From the NCBI GenBank assembly GCA_963768075.1, contig CAVYHD010000033.1, forward strand, positions 868,001-932,000: a stretch of DNA of 64,000 nucleotides, written 5' to 3'. Positions 1 through 6,932 of the stretch are shown piece after piece; the stretch's first letter is position 1, and the number at the start of each line of letters is the position of its first letter. Position numbers and translations under genes: made by a program. Below the pieces are notes generated by a model that worked only from the letters and a program-made list of their open reading frames with translations, was not told the origin of the DNA and did no database searches. The DNA is from QHXW01 sp963768075. Its GTDB lineage: Bacteria; Acidobacteriota; Terriglobia; Bryobacterales; Bryobacteraceae.

Positions 1-702
1 GACGTTGTCTACTCGCCATTTCCCCGGCGCGTGGATTACCTCGATCCCCAGCTCCGAAGCGCGGCGTTCCAAGGTCTGCTGCGCTTCCGGCCGCTGCGCG
101 GCGAACACGGCGGGCACGCCCGGCTTCAGGATTCCGGCCTTTTCTCCCGCGATGGCTTCGAGGCTCTTGCCCAACAGCGCCTCATGATCGAAATCCACGG
201 GCGTGATGACACACAGCTCCGGGCGAACGACATTCGTCGCGTCCAGACGTCCGCCCAGACCGACTTCGAGGACCACCACCTCGGTCTCCCGATCCTGAAA
301 AAGCAGGAAGGCCATGGCGGTGACGGTCTCGAAGTAAGTGGGGTGGAAGTCGATGGCGCCTTGATTGAGAAGCTGCTCGGCGCACGCATGGACACGGTCG
401 AAAACAGCGCTGAACTCGGCTGCCGGGACTGGGCGTCCATCGATGCGAATGCGCTCGGTGGGCTCGACCAGATGCGGCGAAGTGAACAAGCCGGTGCGCA
501 AACCAGCGGCGCGGAGACCGGATTCGATCATGGCGCAGACCGAACCCTTGCCATTAGTCCCGGCGACGTGCACGATACGCGGCAACCGCTCGGGGTTTCC
601 CAGCCCCGCAAGCACCGTAGTGACCCGCTCAAGCCCGTACTTGGCAGTTTTGACTTCGTTGCCGAGGGAGTATAGGAACCGGACCGAATCCGGATAGGTC
701 AT
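1..702 (-). CDS. folC: Folylpolyglutamate synthase / dihydrofolate synthase FolC (3' end missing, runs off window)
   Basis: This is a Mur-ligase-type enzyme that adds glutamate to folate (and often converts dihydropteroate to dihydrofolate) using ATP in the cytoplasm. I translated the minus strand from ATG at 702 and the frame stays open to base 1, giving about 234 N-terminal residues. It starts MTYPDSVRFLYSLGNEVKTA, has the ATP-binding loop HVAGTNGKGS near residue 45, the folate-loop-like FTSPHLVEPTERI, and the metal/ATP region VVLEVGLGGRLDATN. The family is usually about 420-440 residues, so roughly half is present. The ATG overlaps the TAA stop of accD by one base (TAATG), so translation is probably coupled. 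accD-folC adjacency is a common bacterial arrangement. Confidence 0.93.
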   Translation of the reverse strand, partial: MTYPDSVRFLYSLGNEVKTAKYGLERVTTVLAGLGNPERLPRIVHVAGTNGKGSVCAMIESGLRAAGLRTGLFTSPHLVEPTERIRIDGRPVPAAEFSAVFDRVHACAEQLLNQGAIDFHPTYFETVTAMAFLLFQDRETEVVVLEVGLGGRLDATNVVRPELCVITPVDFDHEALLGKSLEAIAGEKAGILKPGVPAVFAAQRPEAQQTLERRASELGIEVIHAPGKWRVDNV

Positions 703-1567
703 TACTGTACCGGGCCGCTGAAAAACGTCAGAGCTTTGGAAATGTAGGTCTTGAGCTCCACGCGCGGCACCACGGCATCGAGCATGCCATGCTTCAGCAG
801 GAACTCGCTTCGCTGAAAACCATCGGGGAGCTTCTGGCGGATGGTCTGCTCGATGACGCGCGGACCGGCGAAACCGATGAGCGCGCCCGGCTCGGCGATA
901 TTGAGGTCGCCCAGCATGGCAAGGCTGGCGGTGACGCCCCCGGTGGTGGGGTCGGTGAGGACGCTGATATAAGGTACGCGCGCTTCGTCGAGGCGCATGA
1001 GGGCCGAGGAGATTTTGGCCATTGCATAAGGCTGATGGCGCCCTCCTGCATGCGCGCGCCGCCCGAAGCGGAGATGATGACCAACGGCTGGCGCGAAGCG
1101 ATGGACCGTTCGATGGCGCGCGTGATTTTCTCGCCCATTACGCTGCCCAGGCTGCCGCCAATGAACTTCGGCTCCATGGCGCAGATCTGCACTTTACGGC
1201 CGTTGATGGTGCCGGCGGCGGAGATCAGCGCGTCGGCAAGAGATGTAGCCTCCTGCGCGGTGGCCAGGCGCTCGCGATAGGAGCGCTGGTCCACGAACTC
1301 CAAAGGGTCGGACGAGGACAATTCAGCATCAAATTGTTGGTAAGGGCCGTCGAGAATCAATTTCAGCCGCGCTACGGCGTCAATCCGAAAATGCGCGCCG
1401 CACTTCGGGCACACACTGTGGCTCTCTTCGAGGTCCTTCTTCCAGATGATCTCTTTGCAGCTTTCGCACTTCTGCCAGAGACCTTCGGTTTTGACCTTCC
1501 GCTCGCCGTCGCCGGGCTTAGATTGTTTTCTCTCGGGGCCGCCGCTTTCCCGCTTGAACCAGGACAT
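702..1567 (-). CDS. accD: Acetyl-CoA carboxylase carboxyltransferase subunit beta AccD (one frameshift)
   Basis: AccD is the zinc-binding beta subunit of the carboxyltransferase that makes malonyl-CoA for fatty acid synthesis. The N-terminal part (start ATG 1567, MSWFKRESGG) has the zinc ribbon CESCKEI...CPKCGAHF at residues 35-60 and the crotonase-like core ending GGARMQEGAISLMQ. The frame is then lost near base 1022-1024: the minus strand reads CTTATGCAATGGCC where one extra base would join it to MAKISSALMRLDEARVPYIS and the rest of the domain (DPTTGGVTASLAMLGD), which ends at TAA 702-704. The joined length of about 288 residues is normal. An essential gene with a single missing base is most simply a sequence error, although a recent mutation cannot be excluded. 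Confidence 0.93.
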
Positions 1568-1580
1568 GAACCCACCTACC

Positions 1581-2000
1581 TTAGCGCGGGTACGGATGAC
1601 CCCGCAACGTGGTGAACGCCCGGTAAATCTGCTCCGAGAGCATGGCGCGGGCCAGTTCGTGCGGAAAAGTCATGCGGGAGAGCGAAACGAGGAGATCGGC
1701 GCGATCGCGCCAGGCAGGCGGAAGGCCGTCGGCGCCACCCACCACAAACAGCAGATCGCGGCCCTCCATTTCGGCCTTCTCGACCAGTGTGGTGAACTGG
1801 CGCGAATCCATTTCGCGGCCGGCGGGATCGAGAAGGACCTTGCGCGCCGCGGGATGCCGCGACCAGGGATCGAAACGATCGGGCCGGATTTCGCGCATCT
1901 CGCACGGAGTATACCGCGCGCTGCGCTCGATGAAATCCGCGGCGATTCGATTGGCTTCCGGATCGCGCGCCTTCCCGATGTAGTAAAGAAAAACCTTCAC
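1581..2000 (-). CDS. rlmH: 23S rRNA (pseudouridine1915-N3)-methyltransferase RlmH
   Basis: RlmH (YbeA) is a small SPOUT methyltransferase that methylates pseudouridine 1915 in helix 69 of 23S rRNA. The 139-residue product has the trefoil-knot hallmarks: LLFVVGGADGLPPAWRDRAD for the SAM-binding loop, LSRMTFPHELARAMLSEQIY, and the C-terminal LRGHPYPR, where most family members end GHPYHR or GHPYHK. It is a little shorter than the usual 155 residues. The start is GTG at 2000, overlapping the rsfS stop as GTGA, which implies translational coupling. rsfS-rlmH pairing is widely conserved and supports both calls. Confidence 0.95.
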   Translation of the reverse strand: MKVFLYYIGKARDPEANRIAADFIERSARYTPCEMREIRPDRFDPWSRHPAARKVLLDPAGREMDSRQFTTLVEKAEMEGRDLLFVVGGADGLPPAWRDRADLLVSLSRMTFPHELARAMLSEQIYRAFTTLRGHPYPR

Positions 2001-2365
2001 GCCGCGGGGATGTCGAGGCTTTTGGCGTTGCGCCAGAGACGCTCGAGATCGTAATAGCCGCGGGCGTGCGGCGAGAAGACGTGGATCAGAAAATCACCGT
2101 AGTCGAGCAGCACCCACTCGGCCTGATCGTAGCCTTCCACACTCAGCGGAAACTCGTCGCGTTCCTTGAGTTCGAGCCCGATCTCGTCACTGATGGCCTG
2201 AATCTGCCGGTTATTGCCCCCCGTGCAAAGAACGAAATAGTCGGTGAAAGAGGTGATTTCGGTAAGATCCAGAACCTTAATGTCAGACGCTTTTTTCGAT
2301 TCGGCGGCACGGACTGCCGTGAGCCATGCGGGGATTTCGTGATGGGTTCGTTTGGTCCTGCTCAG
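1997..2365 (-). CDS. rsfS: Ribosomal silencing factor RsfS, probable CTG start
   Basis: RsfS binds ribosomal protein uL14 on the large subunit and blocks subunit joining during starvation. My translation contains the family core DIKVLDLTEITSFTDYFVLC and then TGGNNRQIQAI, VEGYDQAEWVLLDYGD and the conserved VHVF-like FLIHVFSPHARGYYDLERLW, ending at TGA 1999-1997. No ATG, GTG or TTG exists in frame upstream of the core. The best start is CTG at 2365, preceded 5 bases upstream by GGAG (2374-2371), giving 122 residues, a normal length. A -10-like TATAGT lies just upstream near 2390-2395. Alternatively an upstream base error hides a normal start. Confidence 0.88.
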   Translation of the reverse strand: MSRTKRTHHEIPAWLTAVRAAESKKASDIKVLDLTEITSFTDYFVLCTGGNNRQIQAISDEIGLELKERDEFPLSVEGYDQAEWVLLDYGDFLIHVFSPHARGYYDLERLWRNAKSLDIPAA

Positions 2366-2478
2366 AAGTGCTCCTAGACGGTATCGTACTATAGTTGCGG
2401 CCCGCCATCACGGAATACGCCCGGGTCGCGATGAGTCTGCCCTTCCTGCTGCCGGCGGACACGCGCGCACTAACCGCC

Positions 2479-3522
2479 ATGAACCCGCTTCTGGAGCGAC
2501 TCGGTATTCAGCATCCCATCATCCAGGCTCCCATGGCGGGAGGCAGCGACACACCGGCGCTGGTTGCGGCCGTTTCGAATGCGGGGGGTCTCGGATCGCT
2601 GGGAGTTGGTTATTTGACGCCGGATCAGATTACGGAGTCGATTCGGGAGGTCCGCGCCAGGACCGGCAGGCCCTTCAACGTCAACCTTTTCGCCCGAGCC
2701 CCCGAGCCTGATTCGCAAACCGATCCGGCACCGATGCTGGCTGTGCTCGCCGAAATTCACGAGGCGTTCGGATTGCCGGCTCCGGTGCTGCCGGTTTTGC
2801 CAGTGGACCCGTTTCCGGACCAGTTCGAGGCTGTTTTGGAAGCGCGGCCCGCGGTCTTCAGTTTCACTTTCGGGATACCGAAACAGGAAGCGACGGCACG
2901 CCTTAAAATGGCAGGAATTGCGGTGCTCGGCACGGCGACAACTGTGGCGGAAGCGCGCCTGCTGGTGGACGCCGGCGTCGACGCGGTCGTTGCGCAGGGT
3001 GCCGAGGCGGGAGCGCACCGCGGCACGTTCGCAGGGACGTTTGAGGAATCGATGATCCCGACACTCGATCTGGTACGTGGGATCGGCCGTGTGGTGGAGA
3101 CGCCGGTGGTCGCCTCGGGCGGCCTGATGGACGGCCAGGACGTGAGGGCGGCGATGACGTTCGGAGCATCCGCGGCCCAACTCGGCACCGCGTTTCTCAC
3201 TTGCCCGGAGTCGGGCGCGCCCGCGGCGCACAAACACGCGATTATGGCCGCGAGCGCGGACACCACCGTGATCACGCGGGCCTTCTCCGGGCGGCCGGCA
3301 CGCGGTCTGGCCAATGCATTCGTTGCGAAACTGGCGGGGAGGGAGCATGCCATCCTGCCTTATCCCTTGCAGAATGCTCTCACTCGGGCCATGCGCACGG
3401 CCGCGGCCAAGCGAGGCGACGCGGGATTTCTGTCCCTCTGGGCCGGGAAAGGCGTGGCCCGATCCCGCGCCATGCCCGCGGCCACGCTCGTCGAGTGCCT
3501 GATCGACGAGATGAATCGCTGA
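2479..3522 (+). CDS. Nitronate monooxygenase family protein (2-nitropropane dioxygenase-like, FMN)
   Basis: FMN-dependent TIM-barrel enzyme of the nitronate monooxygenase family, which oxidises alkyl nitronates to carbonyls and nitrite; some relatives are enoyl reductases, so the substrate is uncertain. Family features are the N-terminal RLGIQHPIIQAPMAGG, the FMN phosphate region with VDAVVAQGAEAGAHRG and GTFEESMIPTLDLV, and VVASGGLMDGQDVRAAMTFGASAAQLGTAF. I chose ATG 2479 (MNPLLERLGIQHP) because homology begins there; an upstream ATG at 2431 is possible. Length from 2479 is 347 residues, typical. It is divergent from rsfS and appears to be a single-gene unit. Confidence 0.88.
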   Translation: MNPLLERLGIQHPIIQAPMAGGSDTPALVAAVSNAGGLGSLGVGYLTPDQITESIREVRARTGRPFNVNLFARAPEPDSQTDPAPMLAVLAEIHEAFGLPAPVLPVLPVDPFPDQFEAVLEARPAVFSFTFGIPKQEATARLKMAGIAVLGTATTVAEARLLVDAGVDAVVAQGAEAGAHRGTFAGTFEESMIPTLDLVRGIGRVVETPVVASGGLMDGQDVRAAMTFGASAAQLGTAFLTCPESGAPAAHKHAIMAASADTTVITRAFSGRPARGLANAFVAKLAGREHAILPYPLQNALTRAMRTAAAKRGDAGFLSLWAGKGVARSRAMPAATLVECLIDEMNR

Positions 3523-3601
3523 CCGTACCCCCTGGGTACTGGTACACTTTGCCCGCCCCTAGTCTTGTGCCTCCGATGCACCCGAGATATCGTAGCCACA
3601 G

Positions 3602-4579
3602 ATGCCCAACAGGCGCCGCCGGTTCACGCGCGTCTTATTGCCTCTGGTGCTCCTCGCCGGCTTCCTCGCGCCGGACCGGGCGCAAGAAACCGTCGCGCGG
3701 AGACCGCCTGGTTCTCTCGCAACAAGCCAGGACGTGCAGTCGAATTTCCGCGTCGACAGCAACGTGGTACTCATTCATGCCGCCGTTACCGATTCGCATG
3801 GACGTTTCATTACCGGTTTGCAGCGTGAAGATTTTCGGGTCTTCGAAAACAAAACTGAGCAGCATTTGCGCTACTTCTCCGCCGAAGAAACGCCGGTTTC
3901 CATCGGATTGGTGCTGGACTTCAGCCGCAGCATGTCCGGCAACTTCGTACGGCTTCAGGAAGCGGTCGCTCAGTTTCTGGCGACCACCAACCCGGAGGAC
4001 GAGTTTTGCCTGGTGGAGTTCCGGGATCGCGCCGAGCTCACCATCGGTTTCACCACGGTGCCTGAGGAGATTCAAAATCGCGTGGCCCTGGCCCGGCCAG
4101 CCGGCAGGACAGCACTGCTCGACGCCGTCTATCTGGCCCTGCGCCAGATGAAGAAAGCGCGCAACACGCGCAGGGCGCTGCTCATCGTTTCTGACGGCGG
4201 CGACAATCACAGCCGCTACAGCGCGCGGGAACTCGAGGGTCTCGCGCGAGAGTCGGATGTCGAGACCTACGCGATCGGCATCGGGGCTCAGAGTTCGCGT
4301 GCTCACACGGAATATGAGGCCTCAGGCGCCCGTTTGCTGGACGAAATCAGCGAACAGGGCGGCGGGCGGTGCTACCAGATCGATCGCTGGCGGGATCTGC
4401 CCGCCACCGCGGAGAAGATCGGTCTCGACATCCGCCATCAGTACGTGCTGGGTTACACCTCCACCGACCAGGAGCGCGACGGCCGGTACCGAAGTGTCGC
4501 GGTAAAGGTTCTGCGATCGCCAGGCCAGCCCAAGCTGTCAACATACTGGCGGCGTGGTTACTACGCCCCCGGAGATTAA
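3602..4579 (+). CDS. Secreted VWFA-domain protein (acidobacterial VWFA-related family)
   Basis: Exported von Willebrand factor A-domain protein of 325 residues. The N-terminus MPNRRRRFTRVLLPLVLLAG is a typical signal peptide with a probable cleavage near residue 27. An N-terminal strand region (NVVLIHAAVTDSHGRFITGL, EDFRVFEN) precedes the VWFA fold. MIDAS metal-site residues are visible: DFSRSMS (DxSxS) near residue 110, the Thr of GRTALLDA, and the Asp of VSDGGDNHS. It ends with a YVLGYTSTDQERDGRYRSV segment seen in the VWFA-related acidobacterial proteins (a family especially abundant in this phylum). The role is unknown; such proteins probably mediate metal-dependent adhesion or protein contacts in the periplasm. 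Confidence 0.85.
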   Translation: MPNRRRRFTRVLLPLVLLAGFLAPDRAQETVARRPPGSLATSQDVQSNFRVDSNVVLIHAAVTDSHGRFITGLQREDFRVFENKTEQHLRYFSAEETPVSIGLVLDFSRSMSGNFVRLQEAVAQFLATTNPEDEFCLVEFRDRAELTIGFTTVPEEIQNRVALARPAGRTALLDAVYLALRQMKKARNTRRALLIVSDGGDNHSRYSARELEGLARESDVETYAIGIGAQSSRAHTEYEASGARLLDEISEQGGGRCYQIDRWRDLPATAEKIGLDIRHQYVLGYTSTDQERDGRYRSVAVKVLRSPGQPKLSTYWRRGYYAPGD

Positions 4580-4611
4580 GGCGGCGGGTTTCTGCGAAGC
4601 TAGAAAGATCA

Positions 4612-5640
4612 ATGAAGGCTCTCGTCAAGAAACTCGCACAGCCCGGGCTGTGGCTGGAGGACGTCCCCGAACCGAAGATCGGCATCAACGATGTACTCAT
4701 TCGCGTGAAACGAGCGTCGATCTGCGGCACCGACGTCCACATCTACAACTGGGACGCATGGGCGCAACAGGCCATCCCGGTCCCAATGGTCATCGGGCAT
4801 GAATTCGTGGGAGAGATCGCGCAGGTCGGCTCCAACGTTCCCGATTTTTTCCCGGGCCAAATCGTCAGCGGCGAGGGCCACGTGGTCTGCGGCCACTGCC
4901 GGAACTGCCTGGCCGGACGCCGCCACCTCTGCGCGCACACTAGCGGCGTAGGCGTGAACCGGCCCGGCGCCTTCGCCGAATACATCGCGGTGCCCATGAG
5001 CAACGTCTGGGTACATTCCCCGCATGTGGATCTCGAAGTCGCGAGTATTTTTGATCCCTTCGGCAACGCCGTCCACACCGCGCTCACGTTTCCCGTGCTG
5101 GGCGAAGACGTGCTGGTCACCGGCGCAGGGCCTATCGGTCTGATGGCCGCGGCAGTCGCTCGCCACGCGGGCGCACGCTTCGTCGTGATCACCGATGTCA
5201 ATCCCTTCCGCCTGGCGCTCGCGTCAAAGCTGGGCGTTACCGGCGCCGTCGACGTACGCTCCAGGAAGCTGGCCGACGTGCAGCAGGAGCTCGGCATGAA
5301 GGAAGGTTTCGACATCGGCCTGGAAATGTCAGGCAACGCCGCTGCGTTCAGCGACATGATCGCCAACATGAGCCACGGCGGCAAGATTGCGATGCTCGGC
5401 ATTCCCTCCGCGCCCATGTCCATCGACTGGCGCACCGTCATTTTCAGTATGCTCACTATCAAAGGCATCTACGGCCGCGAGATGTACGAGACCTGGTACA
5501 AGATGACGGTGATGCTGCAATCCGGCCTCGACATCAAACCGGTGATCACGCACCGCTTCCCCTACGCGGAATACGAGCAGGCTTTTGAAGTGATGCGCAA
5601 CGGCGAATCGGGAAAAGTGATATTGAACTGGGAGGGATAG
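4612..5640 (+). CDS. tdh: L-threonine 3-dehydrogenase
   Basis: Zinc-dependent medium-chain dehydrogenase that oxidises L-threonine to 2-amino-3-ketobutyrate with NAD, the first step of threonine conversion to glycine. The 342-residue product (ATG 4612) matches the usual 341. Visible features: catalytic zinc ligand in SICGTDVHIYNWD, GHEFVGEI, structural zinc cysteines in GHVVCGHCRNCLAGRRHLC, and the Rossmann loop VTGAGPIGLMAAAVARHAGA. The C-terminal GIYGREMYETWYKM motif is characteristic of TDH among its relatives. No kbl (2-amino-3-ketobutyrate ligase) gene is adjacent. Its TAG stop (5638-5640) sits directly against the reverse-strand stop of the PIN toxin gene. Confidence 0.95.
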   Translation: MKALVKKLAQPGLWLEDVPEPKIGINDVLIRVKRASICGTDVHIYNWDAWAQQAIPVPMVIGHEFVGEIAQVGSNVPDFFPGQIVSGEGHVVCGHCRNCLAGRRHLCAHTSGVGVNRPGAFAEYIAVPMSNVWVHSPHVDLEVASIFDPFGNAVHTALTFPVLGEDVLVTGAGPIGLMAAAVARHAGARFVVITDVNPFRLALASKLGVTGAVDVRSRKLADVQQELGMKEGFDIGLEMSGNAAAFSDMIANMSHGGKIAMLGIPSAPMSIDWRTVIFSMLTIKGIYGREMYETWYKMTVMLQSGLDIKPVITHRFPYAEYEQAFEVMRNGESGKVILNWEG

Positions 5641-6048
5641 CTATTCGGTTGACAGCTTCCGGAGCAATTGAGCCGTTGTGTACCGCTCCACTCCAGTCCC
5701 TTCAAAATCCCGGTCGTTCGACCAGACCGGTGCCTTCAAGTGAAGAGCCAGAGCGAGGACATCTGCGTCCTCGGAATCTCGCTGACCAATCCGCCGCTGC
5801 GCCTCAGGCAGAAGATTCGCGTACACATCCCGTTCTACGACGGTCACAGGGAGCGTAGCCGTCGCCAGCAGCACGGTATCCTCGGAAAGCCGCCTGGCTC
5901 TAGCGAGTTCTACCGCGTATTCCTGAACCTCGCCAAGCGTGAACGCGGTAGTGAGGATCTCCTCAACTCCCAGGTGCCCGAAGACCAGCTTGGCGCGTCC
6001 TCCCAGCACCGCCGAGAGCAAGACGTTAGCGTCCGCGATGAGTCTCAC
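5641..6048 (-). CDS. PIN-domain toxin of a type II toxin-antitoxin pair (VapC-like)
   Basis: A 135-residue PIN-domain protein, the RNase fold used by VapC-type toxins. The acidic active-site pattern is visible: D6 in LIADANVLLSAV, a Glu in TLGEVQEYAVELAR, two acidic residues in SEDADVLALAL, and the terminal Asp in WSNDRDFEGTGV. It overlaps the 3' end of the upstream antitoxin gene by 23 bases, which is the usual two-gene TA layout. The target RNA cannot be told from sequence; family toxins cut tRNA or rRNA. It ends flush against the tdh stop codon. Confidence 0.87.
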   Translation of the reverse strand: MRLIADANVLLSAVLGGRAKLVFGHLGVEEILTTAFTLGEVQEYAVELARARRLSEDTVLLATATLPVTVVERDVYANLLPEAQRRIGQRDSEDADVLALALHLKAPVWSNDRDFEGTGVERYTTAQLLRKLSTE

Positions 6049-6301
6049 GCCGGTTCTTCCGCCATGACTTGAAGTCGCGAAGAACGTCTTTCTCGGATAC
6101 GCGCCGTTTCTTCAGCTCGCGCGCGACGTCGGAGCTCAGCACCGAAAACAGTTCCCGCTTGAGCTCGATCGGCAGACTCTGTTCCGGCCGCGGAAAGAAC
6201 ACCCCAGCCAGGCGCCCGCGCCGCGTCACAAGAATGGGGTCTTTAGACCTTAGCAGGCCGGTGGCGTTGTCCCGAAACTCCCGCACGGTGCTGATTCTCA
6301 T
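6026..6301 (-). CDS. Antitoxin, Phd/YefM-like (prevent-host-death family)
   Basis: A 91-residue protein beginning MRISTVREFRDNATGLLRSK, followed by PILVTRRGRLAGVFFP: the ISxxxFR-x-NA-x-LL and PxxVTRxGRxxxV pattern of Phd/YefM antitoxins, which bind operator DNA with the N-terminus and wrap the toxin with the C-terminus. I chose ATG 6301 because the family pattern starts there; upstream in-frame codons to 6442 do not resemble it. The C-terminal half is rich in Arg and Lys and should contact the PIN protein encoded just downstream. It is divergent from ybaK, so the 6302-6410 interval probably carries the autoregulated promoter and operator, though I recognised no clear palindrome. Confidence 0.82.
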   Translation of the reverse strand: MRISTVREFRDNATGLLRSKDPILVTRRGRLAGVFFPRPEQSLPIELKRELFSVLSSDVARELKKRRVSEKDVLRDFKSWRKNRRETHRGR

Positions 6302-6410
6302 GTGGGCACCACGGTGACCATTATAGCGCTGAGCGATTCCGAGAAAACGCATGTAGTCGATTGACTGGCAAACTTCACTGCGGTCCCGATACTGTAAAAA
6401 TAGTTCGCAA

Positions 6411-6887
6411 ATGAAAACCAACGCTGCGCGGCTGCTGGACACACTCGGAATCCGTTACGAACTCCGTGACTACGAAGTGGACCCCGAAGACCTGGACGCC
6501 GAAACCGTCGCCGCCAAGATCGGTCTGCCCGCCGAGCAGGTCTTCAAGACCCTGGTGGCCCGCGGCGACCGCAAGGGCGTTTGCCTCGCCGTGGTGCCCG
6601 CCGACGCGCATCTCGACGAGAAGGCGTTGGCGCGGCTCACCGGCGATCGCAAAGTGGAACTGGTACCGCTGAAAGAAGTGCAGCTGCTGACCGGCTACAT
6701 CCGCGGCGGCGTCACGGCGCTCGCCTGCAAGCGCACCTATCCTGTCTACCTCGATGAGACCGCCGAACTGTTCGACGTAATCTCGGTATCAGCCGGTGCA
6801 AGGGGAACGCAGATATTGCTCGCACCGAAGGATTATTTGGCGGCGGTGGCAGGGAAGGCGGGAGCGATTGGAAAAAGTAAGGCTTGA
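6411..6887 (+). CDS. ybaK: Cys-tRNA(Pro) deacylase, YbaK/EbsC family
   Basis: A 158-residue trans-editing enzyme that hydrolyses mischarged Cys-tRNA(Pro) (YbaK type of the ProX/INS superfamily). Evidence: TNAARLLDTLGIRYELRDYEV at the start, the substrate-pocket Lys in AEQVFKTLVARGD, the central VVPADAHLDEKALARLTG, and the conserved GGVTALACKRTYPVYLDE, where YbaK proteins have GGxSPxGxKK. The length is typical. It sits alone between the divergent antitoxin gene and the convergent uvrA. The GGVTAL variation of the GGISPL motif is slightly unusual, so specificity within the superfamily is inferred. Confidence 0.9.
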   Translation: MKTNAARLLDTLGIRYELRDYEVDPEDLDAETVAAKIGLPAEQVFKTLVARGDRKGVCLAVVPADAHLDEKALARLTGDRKVELVPLKEVQLLTGYIRGGVTALACKRTYPVYLDETAELFDVISVSAGARGTQILLAPKDYLAAVAGKAGAIGKSKA

Positions 6888-6932
6888 GCATACGGCTTTA
6901 CTGGAGCGCACCATCCGGTGCTGAGGCTATAC

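Noticed and set aside
3526..3550. Short inverted repeat GTACCC/GGGTAC after the nitronate monooxygenase gene
   Set aside because: Six-base arms with a three-base loop and no U-run; too weak to call a terminator.
6908..6924. GCACC-ATCC-GGTGC hairpin between ybaK and uvrA
   Set aside because: Five-base stem with no T-tract; could be chance in GC-rich DNA, so not listed as a terminator.
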